Positions 1 to 9,429 of a DNA stretch of 64,000 nucleotides are shown piece after piece; within the stretch, counting starts at the first letter, position 1, and every line of letters begins with the position of its first letter. The stretch lies in IMG/VR virus record IMGVR_UViG_3300031565_000012, positions 1 through 64,000 of that record, one strand, 5' to 3'. The DNA is from a virus. The translations under genes and the position numbers were made by a program. The notes beneath the pieces are model-generated. The model had not been told where the DNA came from and searched no databases. It saw only the letters and a program-made list of their open reading frames with translations.

Positions 1-2
1 GA

Positions 3-770
3 CAATCCATACCAGCGTTCTATTTCAAAGGACAAATTGACATTGACTACCGCATGGCACTTCGTATTGATGGTGCGCTCATGTGGGGTAAGCAGACCAC
101 TAACATAACAGGAGTTATTGATGACGATAATGAGAACAGGGTCATCAAGACAACTGAAGGTCTCATACCTTACACAAGGAGAGTAGGAAATGAGCAGTCA
201 TACGCTGCAGGTGCCTTCGATGTAGATGAGTTTAATGAGATGGACAACACCCTTGACAGAGAGTACGCAGGCAACTACATACTCGGGCTGTTAGGGATAT
301 CGCTTCATCAGAATATTGAGGACTCATTGAAAACCTATTTTGCAAATACGAACATCAGCTTTGCAAAACAAGCCACTAACAGCGTTTTGTTCAACAGCAA
401 TGAAGCGTTGAGTGCATCAGTGAACTTCACTTATCTTACCAAGTCTGAAAGGACATTCCTTATGAAAAGGTTGGGATCATTCAATAACAAGAAACTCGCA
501 GGAGCAGACGGTTATGATGCACCCACACTTGGAGTATGGATGCCAATCAACAGAAAGAAAGATCCTAAATCCGGTAATATGGTTGATTCCATAGGAACAA
601 GGTATCGTGCTCTTGGGAAATATTCCAGGAGAATGGAAGTTTGGCAGGTAGGTGGTGCCGGCGAAGGCTTAAAAGTCACTGAGTTTGATAAGAGAAACAC
701 GTATCAGAGATGCCACGTAGGGGCTCATTTCCGTGGAGGTAATCAGTTTATCCTCATGGAGACAAACTAA
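3..770 (+). CDS. Probable major capsid protein, C-terminal part (cut by window start)
   Basis: The frame is open from base 3 with no start codon before it; the first ATG at 54 lies inside a continuing sequence (AFYFKGQIDIDYR precedes it), so this is a 5'-truncated gene. The visible 256 residues include FDVDEFNEMDNTLDREYAGN near the middle and KKDPKSGNMVDSIGTRY and HVGAHFRG near the end. I recognise these as resembling the C-terminal half of crAss-like major capsid proteins, and the position just upstream of head and tail genes agrees. A different abundant head protein is possible; a profile search would decide. Confidence 0.55.
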   Translation, partial: QSIPAFYFKGQIDIDYRMALRIDGALMWGKQTTNITGVIDDDNENRVIKTTEGLIPYTRRVGNEQSYAAGAFDVDEFNEMDNTLDREYAGNYILGLLGISLHQNIEDSLKTYFANTNISFAKQATNSVLFNSNEALSASVNFTYLTKSERTFLMKRLGSFNNKKLAGADGYDAPTLGVWMPINRKKDPKSGNMVDSIGTRYRALGKYSRRMEVWQVGGAGEGLKVTEFDKRNTYQRCHVGAHFRGGNQFILMETN

Positions 771-838
771 AAGAAGTAATCATAGGATAGGGAGGCTCCA
801 ATAGGGGGCTTCTCATTTCCTTTAAAACCAAATATGCT

Positions 839-1744
839 ATGTTATACAAGAATGATGACGGGCCTATCAGGCTAAGTAAAGCAGATGTAGCTTCAATTGA
901 GAAGCATTTTCACGGCAAATTCCCTGTTAAAGTTGTGTATCCCTCAGAACGTATTGTAAAAAGCCGACTGAAACACAACGTCCTCCCCGATAAACCTAAC
1001 TCTATCTCTTTTGATCTAAAGGGAACCGTTAAGACAAACGATGGTGTCGAGGTATGGAGATATGCAGAACAGGTAGTAGCGGATGACCTTGGAAGGAAAC
1101 AGTACCTTCCTAAAAAATTCAGGTATAATGGTGCTCGGTATCTGGAACGCACCGATATTGAACTGATATTTTTCCTTTTGAGAAAATCTTCTTTTTGTCA
1201 GGAGGGGGATAATGAGGGCAGGAGAGTTAAGTTTGTCTTCGAAGACCTTGTCTCTGAAGCTGAAAAGAAGGCTGAAAAGAGAGAAACTGATAATAAACTT
1301 GCTACACTCCTTTATAACAAAGAGACGGGCTTATCGGAAGAAAGACTCCGTCTGGTAGCAAAAGCCTATTTTGTGAGGGGTGTTGATGATCTAACGATTT
1401 CCCAGGTGAGGATTATCCTTGATGGCAAAGTACACAAGTCAAAGGATGGACCTGAGAAGTTCTTTGATATGGTCAATGCCGATGAGGAGTTGAAAGCCAG
1501 AGAGTCTATACAAAAGGCTGTTGACATGGGGCTTATTGTCTCGGGACCGAAGGAGTGGGCATGGAAGACACCCGAAGGAAAGACTGAACATATATGCAAT
1601 ATCCCTCCTACCCGAAGTGCTCATGATGTTTTATATGACATCTACAAGGGTGATGAGGGGTTCAGAAAAGACCTTATGGCTGCCCTCCTTGCCAAGAACC
1701 CGAAAGCAGGCAAAGGTGGTCAAGACACCAATATTGACGAATAA
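839..1744 (+). CDS. Hypothetical head-module protein
   Basis: This 301-residue protein has no family I recognise. It is soluble in appearance, with a charged helical middle (EAEKKAEKRETDNK near residues 140-155) and a Lys/Gly/Asp-rich tail. It follows the capsid gene by 68 bases and is the last gene before a strong terminator, so it is probably expressed with the capsid gene and may act in head assembly or as a minor head protein. That role is inferred from position only. Confidence 0.7.
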   Translation: MLYKNDDGPIRLSKADVASIEKHFHGKFPVKVVYPSERIVKSRLKHNVLPDKPNSISFDLKGTVKTNDGVEVWRYAEQVVADDLGRKQYLPKKFRYNGARYLERTDIELIFFLLRKSSFCQEGDNEGRRVKFVFEDLVSEAEKKAEKRETDNKLATLLYNKETGLSEERLRLVAKAYFVRGVDDLTISQVRIILDGKVHKSKDGPEKFFDMVNADEELKARESIQKAVDMGLIVSGPKEWAWKTPEGKTEHICNIPPTRSAHDVLYDIYKGDEGFRKDLMAALLAKNPKAGKGGQDTNIDE

Positions 1745-1777
1745 CGATTCTTTTTTCATCCTGCCCATACTATGTCA

Positions 1778-1822
1778 ATAAGGGATTTTTTAATTAGAAT
1801 CCCTTATTTTTTGTTTTTATTG
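1778..1822 (+). terminator. Rho-independent terminator after the capsid operon
   Basis: A perfect 10-bp stem (ATAAGGGATT at 1778-1787 with AATCCCTTAT at 1798-1807) encloses a 10-base loop and is followed by a T-rich tract. It closes the capsid operon and insulates it from the fibre genes that start at 1883. A TAACTTTA box at about 1825-1832 just downstream could be a weak -7 element for those genes. Confidence 0.85.
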
Positions 1823-1882
1823 TCTAACTTTACTTCCAAATTATTGTAGTTCGTTTGTTGTTAACCAGTAAAACATATCGTT

Positions 1883-2419
1883 ATGATAACAATAGTAATT
1901 GCCGATGCGCACATCTTGATCAACGGGACAGACAGGTATAGTCTCGATTTTGAAGCCTATTGCAAAGGAGACACCATAGGCATCCGTCACATCAACCAGA
2001 AAGACCTCACTATCTGTCCTCCATTTAAGGTAGCCGGAGCAACCCTCAACGGGGTGACTTACACTACTGCCCTCGAATTTGTCTATGAGTTCAATTCCCA
2101 CACCGCGCCAGCATTATCGTATCTGATGTCAAGTCTAAAGGCGAACTCGGATTATCCTAATACTCCTTTTTCAGCAAGACTAACGCCTGACGTAGAAACT
2201 CATGTCGCCAATTATGTTTATCCCGGCTATGTTACAATAAAAGCACTTTCTACAAATGCGGGGAATGTTTATATTGGGCCAGTAGGGTTAGCCGCAGGGA
2301 GTGGTGAATTAGCACCGGGGGAATCCGTGGCTTATGAAGTTGATGATTTAAGTACTCTCTACGCACTTAATGTTGCCGCAGGATATGTGATTGATGTTTT
2401 TGGCGCATACAGACAATAA
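1883..2419 (+). CDS. Putative virion decoration or head-fibre protein
   Basis: This 178-residue protein looks all-beta. Its last 50 residues (VYIGPVGLAAGSGELAPGES onward) resemble the small beta-sandwich modules at the ends of phage fibre and decoration proteins. It is followed after 9 bases by another fibre-like gene. The first half is not recognised. The role is inferred from composition and from its place between the capsid and connector genes. Confidence 0.6.
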   Translation: MITIVIADAHILINGTDRYSLDFEAYCKGDTIGIRHINQKDLTICPPFKVAGATLNGVTYTTALEFVYEFNSHTAPALSYLMSSLKANSDYPNTPFSARLTPDVETHVANYVYPGYVTIKALSTNAGNVYIGPVGLAAGSGELAPGESVAYEVDDLSTLYALNVAAGYVIDVFGAYRQ

Positions 2420-2428
2420 CCCCTTGCT

Positions 2429-3778
2429 ATGAGATCACAGATGAGACATAGCATCCCACTAAGAGAGCCATTCAGGACAGCTTTGAGGTCAGGCTTTTCG
2501 TGGAGTAGTTTCTGGGCGGCACGATTTGACTTCTTTTATATTGGAGGATTAAGTGGTGATAACCTTGAAGATATTACATCTAATGGTTATGATATTGCTA
2601 TTACTGGTAAAGACTTTTCAGGCGATTATATTCCATATACTTCAGAGGCTACCTTTCAGATACCCGATAATGAAACACTAAAGGCTGATGATACTGATTA
2701 TTTGTGGTTTAACAGAAATGGGATAGTAAGAGATGTAGAGGTGAGTGAACTTGTAGGATATGACTTTTCAAGGACAATAGTTAAGTATGATAATTCCACA
2801 CCATATCATATTCGGTTTATAGGGATTCTTAAAAGCGGGGTTACTTTGTCAGAGGCAGAATTAACTAATTTATACTCTTATTTTGAGCTTTCACAGTTCT
2901 GGTCAGGGTTGCTTGATGAGAGAGGCGTTATTAAAGGCAATCGTGCAGGGGCGCAGTCAGAATGGCCAGAAATAAGTACAGCAGCATTAGATTATGCTGA
3001 TACCTACCAGACTGCTGTACTTGCTGATGGTGGAGTAATAGTAAAAAGATTATCGCTTGAAATTGAATACCAGAGATTAATTGATACAGGAAATATTGCA
3101 TCACTATGGGATGCGTATCATTGGAAATGTGGTATTAAGATAAATGTTGTTGATTACGGTTTGGGTGATAAGAATGTGGTTGCTAAGTGGTATAACTTAG
3201 CCCCCGGAAGGATTGCTAATTCTGTTAATGCTTACATAACAGGAGTTGATTCCAGACCTGAATATACGGTTAATGGAATACGTTGGAGAACTGTTAATTT
3301 AGATGGGGGTGATTATTGTGGTTTGATAAGTGATAATTCTTCTTTACCGAATAATAATAATATTGTCAAAGTGGAATGTGTTGGTAGGATAGATTCACAA
3401 ATACCCTATACTAATTCATCATTGATAAAAAAGGGAACTCTTCAAGAAAATGGGTTTTTCCGAATAAGAGAAGGAGATGCTGGAAATCTAAAGCATTTAT
3501 ACTTTACGCATACTTTCGGGGTGAGTTCAATACAAAGTGCATTAAGTACTCCTGAATTTTATGTTTATGGAGAAGAATTTAATATGGAAGTTACTGCAAA
3601 TTACACTACAATAGTAATTACAGCGACAAAAGATGGAGTGGATATACCAATGATCTATTTTAATGCGGCAGCCACTTATCCCGATGACAATTATGCTTTA
3701 ATGTTAGGATGTTCGACAAATACAGGAAAATATCCGATGGATGGATATATTAAGAGAATTGCTTTATACGCTTTATAA
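2429..3778 (+). CDS. Putative fibre protein with concanavalin-like C-terminal domain
   Basis: A 449-residue protein with a basic N-terminus (HSIPLREPFRTALRSGFSW), a beta-rich middle, and a C-terminal half from about residue 250 (KWYNLAPGRIANSVN onward) that looks like a LamG/concanavalin-type jelly roll ending in IKRIALYAL. Such folds usually bind carbohydrate in phage fibres. Its stop codon shares one base with the next start (TAATG), so the two genes are probably translationally coupled. The domain call is by pattern only. Confidence 0.6.
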   Translation: MRSQMRHSIPLREPFRTALRSGFSWSSFWAARFDFFYIGGLSGDNLEDITSNGYDIAITGKDFSGDYIPYTSEATFQIPDNETLKADDTDYLWFNRNGIVRDVEVSELVGYDFSRTIVKYDNSTPYHIRFIGILKSGVTLSEAELTNLYSYFELSQFWSGLLDERGVIKGNRAGAQSEWPEISTAALDYADTYQTAVLADGGVIVKRLSLEIEYQRLIDTGNIASLWDAYHWKCGIKINVVDYGLGDKNVVAKWYNLAPGRIANSVNAYITGVDSRPEYTVNGIRWRTVNLDGGDYCGLISDNSSLPNNNNIVKVECVGRIDSQIPYTNSSLIKKGTLQENGFFRIREGDAGNLKHLYFTHTFGVSSIQSALSTPEFYVYGEEFNMEVTANYTTIVITATKDGVDIPMIYFNAAATYPDDNYALMLGCSTNTGKYPMDGYIKRIALYAL

Positions 3779-5292
3779 TGGCTGAGAAACACATACTTAC
3801 AAGAGCAGATGACGGACTTCATTGTTTAAGTCTTGAAACAGGTGCAGAGCTTTGGCATTTTGCGGAAACACATGGATGCACTCCTGCCGTTGATCAGGCG
3901 CAGGGATTTATTTATTATCAATCATATTTTAAACTTTATAAACTTAATGCTATAAATGGGGCTGTTTTGGATTTTGTTACTGTTACGGGAAGCAGATTCA
4001 GTGTATGGGGAAATACTATACTTGTAAATGATGGATATGGCTATTTTATTGTTTGCCATTATTGGGATAACATTGCTTATGGTGGAGCAATAAAAGTTTA
4101 TGATGCTGATCTTAATTTGGTATGGGAGGTAAATGGACTTAATACAGATCATAAAAACGTAATTGCTTATGCCGATGGCTTTGTTTATACAGGCACGGGG
4201 GATGCCTATGATTATCAGCAAAATTATGATTGGTACATAGGTCATGCGGAAGATTGTAGGGTGATAGCTTATGATGTGACAGATGGTTCAGTGGAATGGA
4301 CTTATGAAGTTGATGCAGAGGCTATGTATCAGGCAAACAGCAGGGCAATAACGCAAGTCGTTTATTGTAATGGTCATATAATTGCAGAAACAGATGGAGG
4401 CGGTGACGATCCTCTTCAGAATTATGAGATTTATATACTTGATGCAGCAACGGGAGCATTAGAAAAGAAGTATGATACTTTAGGCAAAAAAGTTGGTTCT
4501 TGTGGTCAACCTGCTCTAAGTTATGGAAGATGGATAACAGCAGCAGTTGTAGATATAACAACTGCTTTAGTAGTGCAACTTGGTACAGGGACGAAAACAG
4601 AATGGAGTCCATTTGGAACTACACAGTTAAATAATCAGCAAGCCCCTGATGCTGCTTTAAGTGCTTTAGACGAAACGATTACTCTTGTATCAGAACTTCC
4701 AGATACGGGAACGCAGGGAGTTGTTGTTCATGATGGGATAACTTATATAGTTCGTTCCGGTGCGAATGATGCAGTTGTGGCTTTCGATATTGAAACACTT
4801 GCTTTAGTAAGAACATATCTTACAAATGGAGCATGGGATTCAACTCCAATGGTCGTTTCAAATTTAGCAGAAGAAGATGTTTTGTTAGTACATGAAGCAG
4901 CTAATTCGAGTGTGGCTTGTTTTGATGTAGCAACAGGAGATTTACTTTGGAGAAGCACTGGTTTGGTTGGCACTGGGTTTTTTGGATTTGCTTATTATGA
5001 GAGTGAAATATTGAGTTTAACAAATGGGTTAAGCTCTGTGGGCTATTTAAAAGCATTGAATGATAATTTTGCTATTCTTAATGGCCTTGTTGCAGGTGCA
5101 GCTTCGATAACTATAATAACAGATGAATTGGTTGGTCAGGATTTACTTGATGCAATCAATACCAATATAGCTAATCTCAATGCAGAGATTGACCCTCCTA
5201 TAAGTTGGATAGATATAGTGATTGGAGAGACAGGATTAAGTGCAAACACAAAACTTAATGCTTTTAATATAGCTTTTAAATTAGCAGTATGA
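3778..5292 (+). CDS. PQQ-like beta-propeller virion protein
   Basis: 504 residues containing repeated blade motifs of the PQQ/quinoprotein type: LSLETGAELWHFAE near residue 17, VYDADLNLVWEV near 108, YDVTDGSVEWTYEV near 165, LDAATGALEKKYD near 220, FDIETLALVRTYLT near 340 and FDVATGDLLWRS near 380. The last 80 residues change character (INTNIANLNAEIDPPISW, NTKLNAFNIAFKL) and look like a short phage-specific end module. No signal peptide is present, so it is probably assembled into the particle rather than secreted. Nothing suggests it binds PQQ; the fold is more likely used for sugar or protein binding. Confidence 0.75.
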   Translation: MAEKHILTRADDGLHCLSLETGAELWHFAETHGCTPAVDQAQGFIYYQSYFKLYKLNAINGAVLDFVTVTGSRFSVWGNTILVNDGYGYFIVCHYWDNIAYGGAIKVYDADLNLVWEVNGLNTDHKNVIAYADGFVYTGTGDAYDYQQNYDWYIGHAEDCRVIAYDVTDGSVEWTYEVDAEAMYQANSRAITQVVYCNGHIIAETDGGGDDPLQNYEIYILDAATGALEKKYDTLGKKVGSCGQPALSYGRWITAAVVDITTALVVQLGTGTKTEWSPFGTTQLNNQQAPDAALSALDETITLVSELPDTGTQGVVVHDGITYIVRSGANDAVVAFDIETLALVRTYLTNGAWDSTPMVVSNLAEEDVLLVHEAANSSVACFDVATGDLLWRSTGLVGTGFFGFAYYESEILSLTNGLSSVGYLKALNDNFAILNGLVAGAASITIITDELVGQDLLDAINTNIANLNAEIDPPISWIDIVIGETGLSANTKLNAFNIAFKLAV

Positions 5293-5316
5293 AGATATGG
5301 CAACTAAAAAGAAAAA

Positions 5317-5397
5317 ATGAAAACCTTTGAATACAAAGCAGTCTTTATTTCTTCTATATGTATAATACTAATTTATTTGATAATTATTAATAACTGA
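5317..5397 (+). CDS. Very small single-span membrane peptide (possible)
   Basis: An ATG-started frame of 26 codons encodes a peptide with one strongly hydrophobic segment (FISSICIILIYLIIIN). It lies between the propeller gene and the connector gene at 5436. Small membrane peptides are common in phages but an ORF this short could be chance, since the DNA here is AT-rich. Before it, 5297-5320 holds only a seven-codon frame. Confidence 0.3.
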   Translation: MKTFEYKAVFISSICIILIYLIIINN

Positions 5398-5435
5398 TTA
5401 ACATAAAAAACAGACTGTAATAGGAGGAACGTAGA

Positions 5436-6134
5436 ATGAATTTGGGAGAGATATACACGCTTATTGAGTTCATAGTAAACAAAGACTATGATGGTAACAT
5501 CATTACTCCTGATCGGTTTAAGATGCTCATCAAAGTTGTGAACATTGACCTGTTCCGGCAAAAATATGGTATCCCCGAAGAATATCAACCAGGGAGACCG
5601 ATTCCCAATGAACGTGCAGACATCACACTAAAGAACACTGATGATATGAAAGCGTTTAAGGTGCGGTTGGCAAACAGGACAGTGACGGCAGGTGTCATGC
5701 TATATCCCGATAATTATGCTCACAGAGACACCCTTGCTTATAATTACTCAAAGACAATCAACGGTACTCCCACATCACTACCAAGGCCAGTAGAGATATT
5801 AAGGGAGCATGAGTTCGCATCGAGGGAAGGCAATTACACCAAGAGACCGACATTACAGAACCCTATTGGGGTGATGCGTGTCGATGGCATACATATCAGG
5901 CCAGTGACCATAACCGCATGTGACCTTAATTATTACAGGTTTCCCATTGATCCGGTATTTGCTTATACTGAATTTGATGGGGGGATTACTTATGACTCTG
6001 CTAATTCAACAGAACTAGAATATCCCGTTGATGAGCACTTTACCCTGACTAAGATGTGTATGGCTCTTATTGGGGTAAACCTCCGTATTGAAGAGATAGT
6101 TGCTTATAGTGAACAGAAACTTAAAACTGGATAG
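5436..6134 (+). CDS. Putative head-tail connector (ring or adaptor) protein
   Basis: A 232-residue protein preceded by an unusually good purine-rich site (AGGAGG at about 5422-5427). It begins with a helical segment (YTLIEFIVNKDYDGNIITPDRF) and ends in an amphipathic helix. Its position, followed by another helical connector-like gene and the large tail protein, matches the ring or adaptor proteins of crAss-like phages. I do not recognise a diagnostic motif, so the assignment rests on order and size. Confidence 0.5.
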   Translation: MNLGEIYTLIEFIVNKDYDGNIITPDRFKMLIKVVNIDLFRQKYGIPEEYQPGRPIPNERADITLKNTDDMKAFKVRLANRTVTAGVMLYPDNYAHRDTLAYNYSKTINGTPTSLPRPVEILREHEFASREGNYTKRPTLQNPIGVMRVDGIHIRPVTITACDLNYYRFPIDPVFAYTEFDGGITYDSANSTELEYPVDEHFTLTKMCMALIGVNLRIEEIVAYSEQKLKTG

Positions 6135-6136
6135 TC

Positions 6137-6280
6137 ATGCCGTACAAAAGTAAAGCACAGAGAGCATATTTTCACGCTCATGAGAAAGAGTTAAGAAGAC
6201 AGGGGGTTAATGTCAAGGAATGGGACAGCGCAAGTAAGGGTAAGAAATTACCCATCCACGTACCAAAAAAGAAGAAGTAA
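6137..6280 (+). CDS. Small basic phage protein of the KSKAQRA type
   Basis: A 47-residue Lys-rich protein starting PYKSKAQRAYFHAHEKEL and ending LPIHVPKKKKK-like (PKKKK). Short proteins beginning with a KSKAQ motif and ending in a basic tail are common in phage structural modules. The start lies 2 bases after the preceding stop and the stop is directly followed by the ATG of the next gene, so it sits firmly in the operon. Function is unknown; a nucleic-acid-binding or assembly role would suit the charge. Confidence 0.75.
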   Translation: MPYKSKAQRAYFHAHEKELRRQGVNVKEWDSASKGKKLPIHVPKKKK

Positions 6281-6940
6281 ATGAAAAAAATTCACTTAAT
6301 AGAGTCGATACAGAGCTTCCTTGCCTCGGATAACGCTGGTGACAGTAAGACGGTGTTCCATCCCGAGGAGATCGCAGTACACCTTAATAATGTATTCAAT
6401 CAGTCTGTTTACAACGCATGGCTGAATGGTAAGAAGTACAGTGAGTTTAGTCAACTAGACGCATGGAGCAAGGTCTATGCCGTTGACGTGGCAGATCAGG
6501 TAGGAGCAAAAGCCCATGCCTTGCTACCATTTTCCCCGGTACAATTACCTGACGGAATGGGGTTGCGGCAAGTATCAAACCATGCTGACCCAACAACGGT
6601 GCTTGTTCCAATAGAAGCAACTGCCAGTGTGGTGTTTGGAGCATTGGATGTCAGCACAATAGACTCAGTGCCTACTTACAGCCTTGAACAGAACAGTCAC
6701 AGCACGGGTGCAGGAGAGGCTAGCCACATGTTAAGATTGGAAAAGCTACCTACCGTTGTCACCATTGATAGCCTTGATGTGCTGATGATAGTGCCTCTTA
6801 ATCAACTTGATGATTACGATGATGTTGCCATGCCTAGCGGGATGGAAGAGAATATGATCTCTCAGGTGATTGAGATAATGAGCAAGAAGCCGATGCCGGA
6901 CACCACAAATGATGAAGTTATAAGACCTGAAAACCAATAA
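6281..6940 (+). CDS. Putative structural or connector-associated protein
   Basis: A 219-residue protein with a helical N-terminus (IHLIESIQSFLASDN) and acidic C-terminal third. It contains YNAWLNGKKYSEFSQLDAWS near residues 45-65. No family is recognised. It lies between two proteins with connector-like features and abuts the preceding gene with no spacer, so a head-tail joining or adaptor role is likely but inferred only from position. Confidence 0.6.
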   Translation: MKKIHLIESIQSFLASDNAGDSKTVFHPEEIAVHLNNVFNQSVYNAWLNGKKYSEFSQLDAWSKVYAVDVADQVGAKAHALLPFSPVQLPDGMGLRQVSNHADPTTVLVPIEATASVVFGALDVSTIDSVPTYSLEQNSHSTGAGEASHMLRLEKLPTVVTIDSLDVLMIVPLNQLDDYDDVAMPSGMEENMISQVIEIMSKKPMPDTTNDEVIRPENQ

Positions 6941-6943
6941 GCC

Positions 6944-8023
6944 ATGTCAATAGAATCACCAAAAATAAGCGGATTAGTGACAGTCAGATATGTAGTGATG
7001 TCTGTGCTTAACAGGTTGCAGGACTATTCCATGAAACAATATTTACGGCTCACACAGATAGCTGTGGAGGGCTTTTCGGAGGAGTTTGCGCTGTTTCACA
7101 CGGATATCGGAAAAGAAATTGTGTATTTACACATGTCGCTGGCTAAGACATGCGATTTGCCCGGGGATTTTGTTGATTGGTCAGTACTTGGTTATCCTGT
7201 TAATGGTAAACTAAGAGCTATCACCCCTCATGACAGAATCCTTTTGCCAAGGACTTATTACAATACCCTTATTCAGACAGCAGCACAATTTGTTACAGAT
7301 CATGCAGCAGCATACCTTGTAGGGGGTGTTGTCGTCACCTCCTCGGGTGCAGACATTATACTCACAGCATCGGTAGCAGGGGTTGATTTTACAGGACTTA
7401 CAACGATAACAAACACATCGGGTGATCTCACGGGTGCTGCCGTCACCACGACACCCAATGCTCCCGCAGTAAAGAGAGTTGATACAATAACACTATCCGG
7501 CACTTATGGCGCAGCAAACATACTATGTGATGCGGTGACAAGGGAAGCATCTTTCGACACCGGAGATGTTGTAGGAAATGCTGACTCAGATGAATCAGAG
7601 GGAGTATCAAATGCGATATTCTTCAGTGATCATTTTCGCAATGGTCAGTTTGTAGGAGGATTATATGGGCTACCGGGAGGGATAGATCGTGCTTACTTCC
7701 GTTTTGACTTGGAGAGTACCCCACGCAGGATAGTATTTTCCGGATCAACACCACGGTCAGAGATTGTCTTGGAATACATCTCATCAGGGATGAAGTTTGA
7801 CGGAACAACGGTCATCCCGCGCGAGATAGTTGCTCCACTTCGTAATTACATCTTGTGGCATAAAGATGAGAATAACCCTAGAGTTGCGTACAACGAGAAG
7901 GAACGCCTTAAAAGAGAATTTACTGAATCCATTGAAGCACTACGCTTCTTTGAAAATAGCTTCACAAAAGATGAGTACATGAGAATGTTATATAGCACAT
8001 ACCGCCAAAGCCCTAAACGCTAA
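6944..8023 (+). CDS. Putative head-tail connector protein with inserted beta domain
   Basis: 359 residues. The N-terminal 108 and C-terminal 150 residues form a helical protein (RLQDYSMKQYLRLTQ; LKREFTESIEALRFFENSF) of the kind seen in ring or tail-tubular proteins. Between them, roughly residues 109-205, sits a beta-rich insertion made of two halves: QTAAQFVTDHAAAYLVGG with TSSGADIILTASVAGVDFTG, then RVDTITLSGTYGAANILCDA. The same domain appears once, in the opposite order of halves, in the protein at 12695-15724. The stop overlaps the next start by one base. Confidence 0.55.
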   Translation: MSIESPKISGLVTVRYVVMSVLNRLQDYSMKQYLRLTQIAVEGFSEEFALFHTDIGKEIVYLHMSLAKTCDLPGDFVDWSVLGYPVNGKLRAITPHDRILLPRTYYNTLIQTAAQFVTDHAAAYLVGGVVVTSSGADIILTASVAGVDFTGLTTITNTSGDLTGAAVTTTPNAPAVKRVDTITLSGTYGAANILCDAVTREASFDTGDVVGNADSDESEGVSNAIFFSDHFRNGQFVGGLYGLPGGIDRAYFRFDLESTPRRIVFSGSTPRSEIVLEYISSGMKFDGTTVIPREIVAPLRNYILWHKDENNPRVAYNEKERLKREFTESIEALRFFENSFTKDEYMRMLYSTYRQSPKR

Positions 8024-9429
8024 TGAAGATTAATGATCCGCACGATTTTCGTGGGGGGCTTAATGCTGATGACTCCCCATCAAATCTTCCTCCTGGTGAT
8101 TATGCAGGATCTTTGAACGCAAGAACTTTGAGCAGTGACGAGCAGCACGGTGCCGGAATCTGGGAGACATTACAGGGCGAAATAGAAATCTTATTAGGAG
8201 TATCTGCCCCGGCAGCCTATTATGGTGGAGCAATAGGGGGCGAGTTTATCTATTATGGGTTTGATGAGTTTACCGTAGGCAATCAGACATGGATGAAGAA
8301 AAACTACGATGTAGATTATCCCGGCAGCAAGGTGTATAATGATAATGACGACAATATCTCTATCTACGGAAGATTATATACACATGGTCAGGCTATGTCA
8401 GCCGATTTCTGTCCTCCCGGATGGAAGATGCCTACGGAAGCAGATATGGATGAGCTATTGGAAGAACTAGGTGGAGAGATGCTTGCAGGAGGTAAAATGA
8501 AGGAGGTAGGTGACAGCCATTGGACTCCACCAAATACAGGAGCAGATGACAGTAGCGGTTTCCGTGCCGTGCCGGGGGGTAAGTTTGATTTGTTATTTGA
8601 ACTGCTTGGAGACAATTGCTTGTTATGGTTACAGGATGATGGTGTGCCTACCCCCCCGATAACTCTTGATGGAAGTGAAATAACTGCTATAACTTTTATG
8701 GCAAATTGGAGTGCTGTAGTAGGGGCAAGCGGTTATTATCTTGATGTGGCTACTGATGAGAATTTTACTGCTATGGTAGCAGGGTTTACTAATCTTGATG
8801 TAGGTAATGTATTACTTAAAGAAGTGACAGGACTTGTCGGAGAAACACAATATTTTTTCAGAATACGTGCGTATAATGAAGTTGGAGCAAGTGAAGATTC
8901 AAATATACAATCAATAACTACATTATGGAGAGCAGATGATTGGTTCTTGCCATCAAGAGATGGGATAAATGCGATGCGTACAGAACTTTTCTTAAATGGG
9001 ATAGGTGGTTTCTTTAGTGGAGTAAGTGATTCTTATTGGAGTTCGAGTGAAAGTATTGCGAGCCCAGCTTCGTATGCCTTCGCACTAAAATTTGGTTCGG
9101 GCAGTATGGATAATACAAGTAAGGTTAGTACACATCGTATTCGTGCTTGTCGTTCATTTATAGATATTGTTGGGGCTTATACTTTACGCGATGTGGGTCC
9201 CGCTGGTGGATTAATATTTTATATTGACGGTGCGGGTACGACTTATTATGAGGCAGCACCATCAGATCAAAGTACTGAGAAAACATGGAGCAATATAGTT
9301 GCAGTAGCAGTTACAGGTACGGGAACAGCAATAGGAACAGGAGAAAATAATACAGACCTTATAATTGCACAAGCAGGACATACAGATTCAGCAGCTAAAC
9401 TTTGTAAAGACTTAATTATAGACGCATAA
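8023..9429 (+). CDS. N-terminal piece of tail stabilization-type protein with FISUMP and Fn3 insertions
   Basis: 468 residues. Residues 1-60 (DFRGGLNADDSPSNLPPGDY; DEQHGAGIWETLQGEIEIL) match the start of the large stabilization or muzzle-type protein of crAss-like phages. Then come a FISUMP-type domain (about 76-200, VGNQTWMKKNYD, CPPGWKMPTEADM, AGGKMKEVGDSHW), one Fn3 domain (about 210-303), a DUF1566-like domain (about 308-385, DDWFLPSRDGINAM, SYWSSSES, RIRACRSF) and a terminal module with GPAGGLIFY. These insertions are probably exposed lectin-like modules. The gene ends where homologues I recall would continue, and the next gene starts in a TAATG overlap. Confidence 0.65.
   Translation: MKINDPHDFRGGLNADDSPSNLPPGDYAGSLNARTLSSDEQHGAGIWETLQGEIEILLGVSAPAAYYGGAIGGEFIYYGFDEFTVGNQTWMKKNYDVDYPGSKVYNDNDDNISIYGRLYTHGQAMSADFCPPGWKMPTEADMDELLEELGGEMLAGGKMKEVGDSHWTPPNTGADDSSGFRAVPGGKFDLLFELLGDNCLLWLQDDGVPTPPITLDGSEITAITFMANWSAVVGASGYYLDVATDENFTAMVAGFTNLDVGNVLLKEVTGLVGETQYFFRIRAYNEVGASEDSNIQSITTLWRADDWFLPSRDGINAMRTELFLNGIGGFFSGVSDSYWSSSESIASPASYAFALKFGSGSMDNTSKVSTHRIRACRSFIDIVGAYTLRDVGPAGGLIFYIDGAGTTYYEAAPSDQSTEKTWSNIVAVAVTGTGTAIGTGENNTDLIIAQAGHTDSAAKLCKDLIIDA

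Noticed and set aside
8900-9180. Possible diversity-generating retroelement target (lectin-like domain with YWSSSES and RIRACRSF)
   Set aside because: The domain type is reminiscent of variable lectin folds, but no reverse transcriptase or template repeat is seen in the window.
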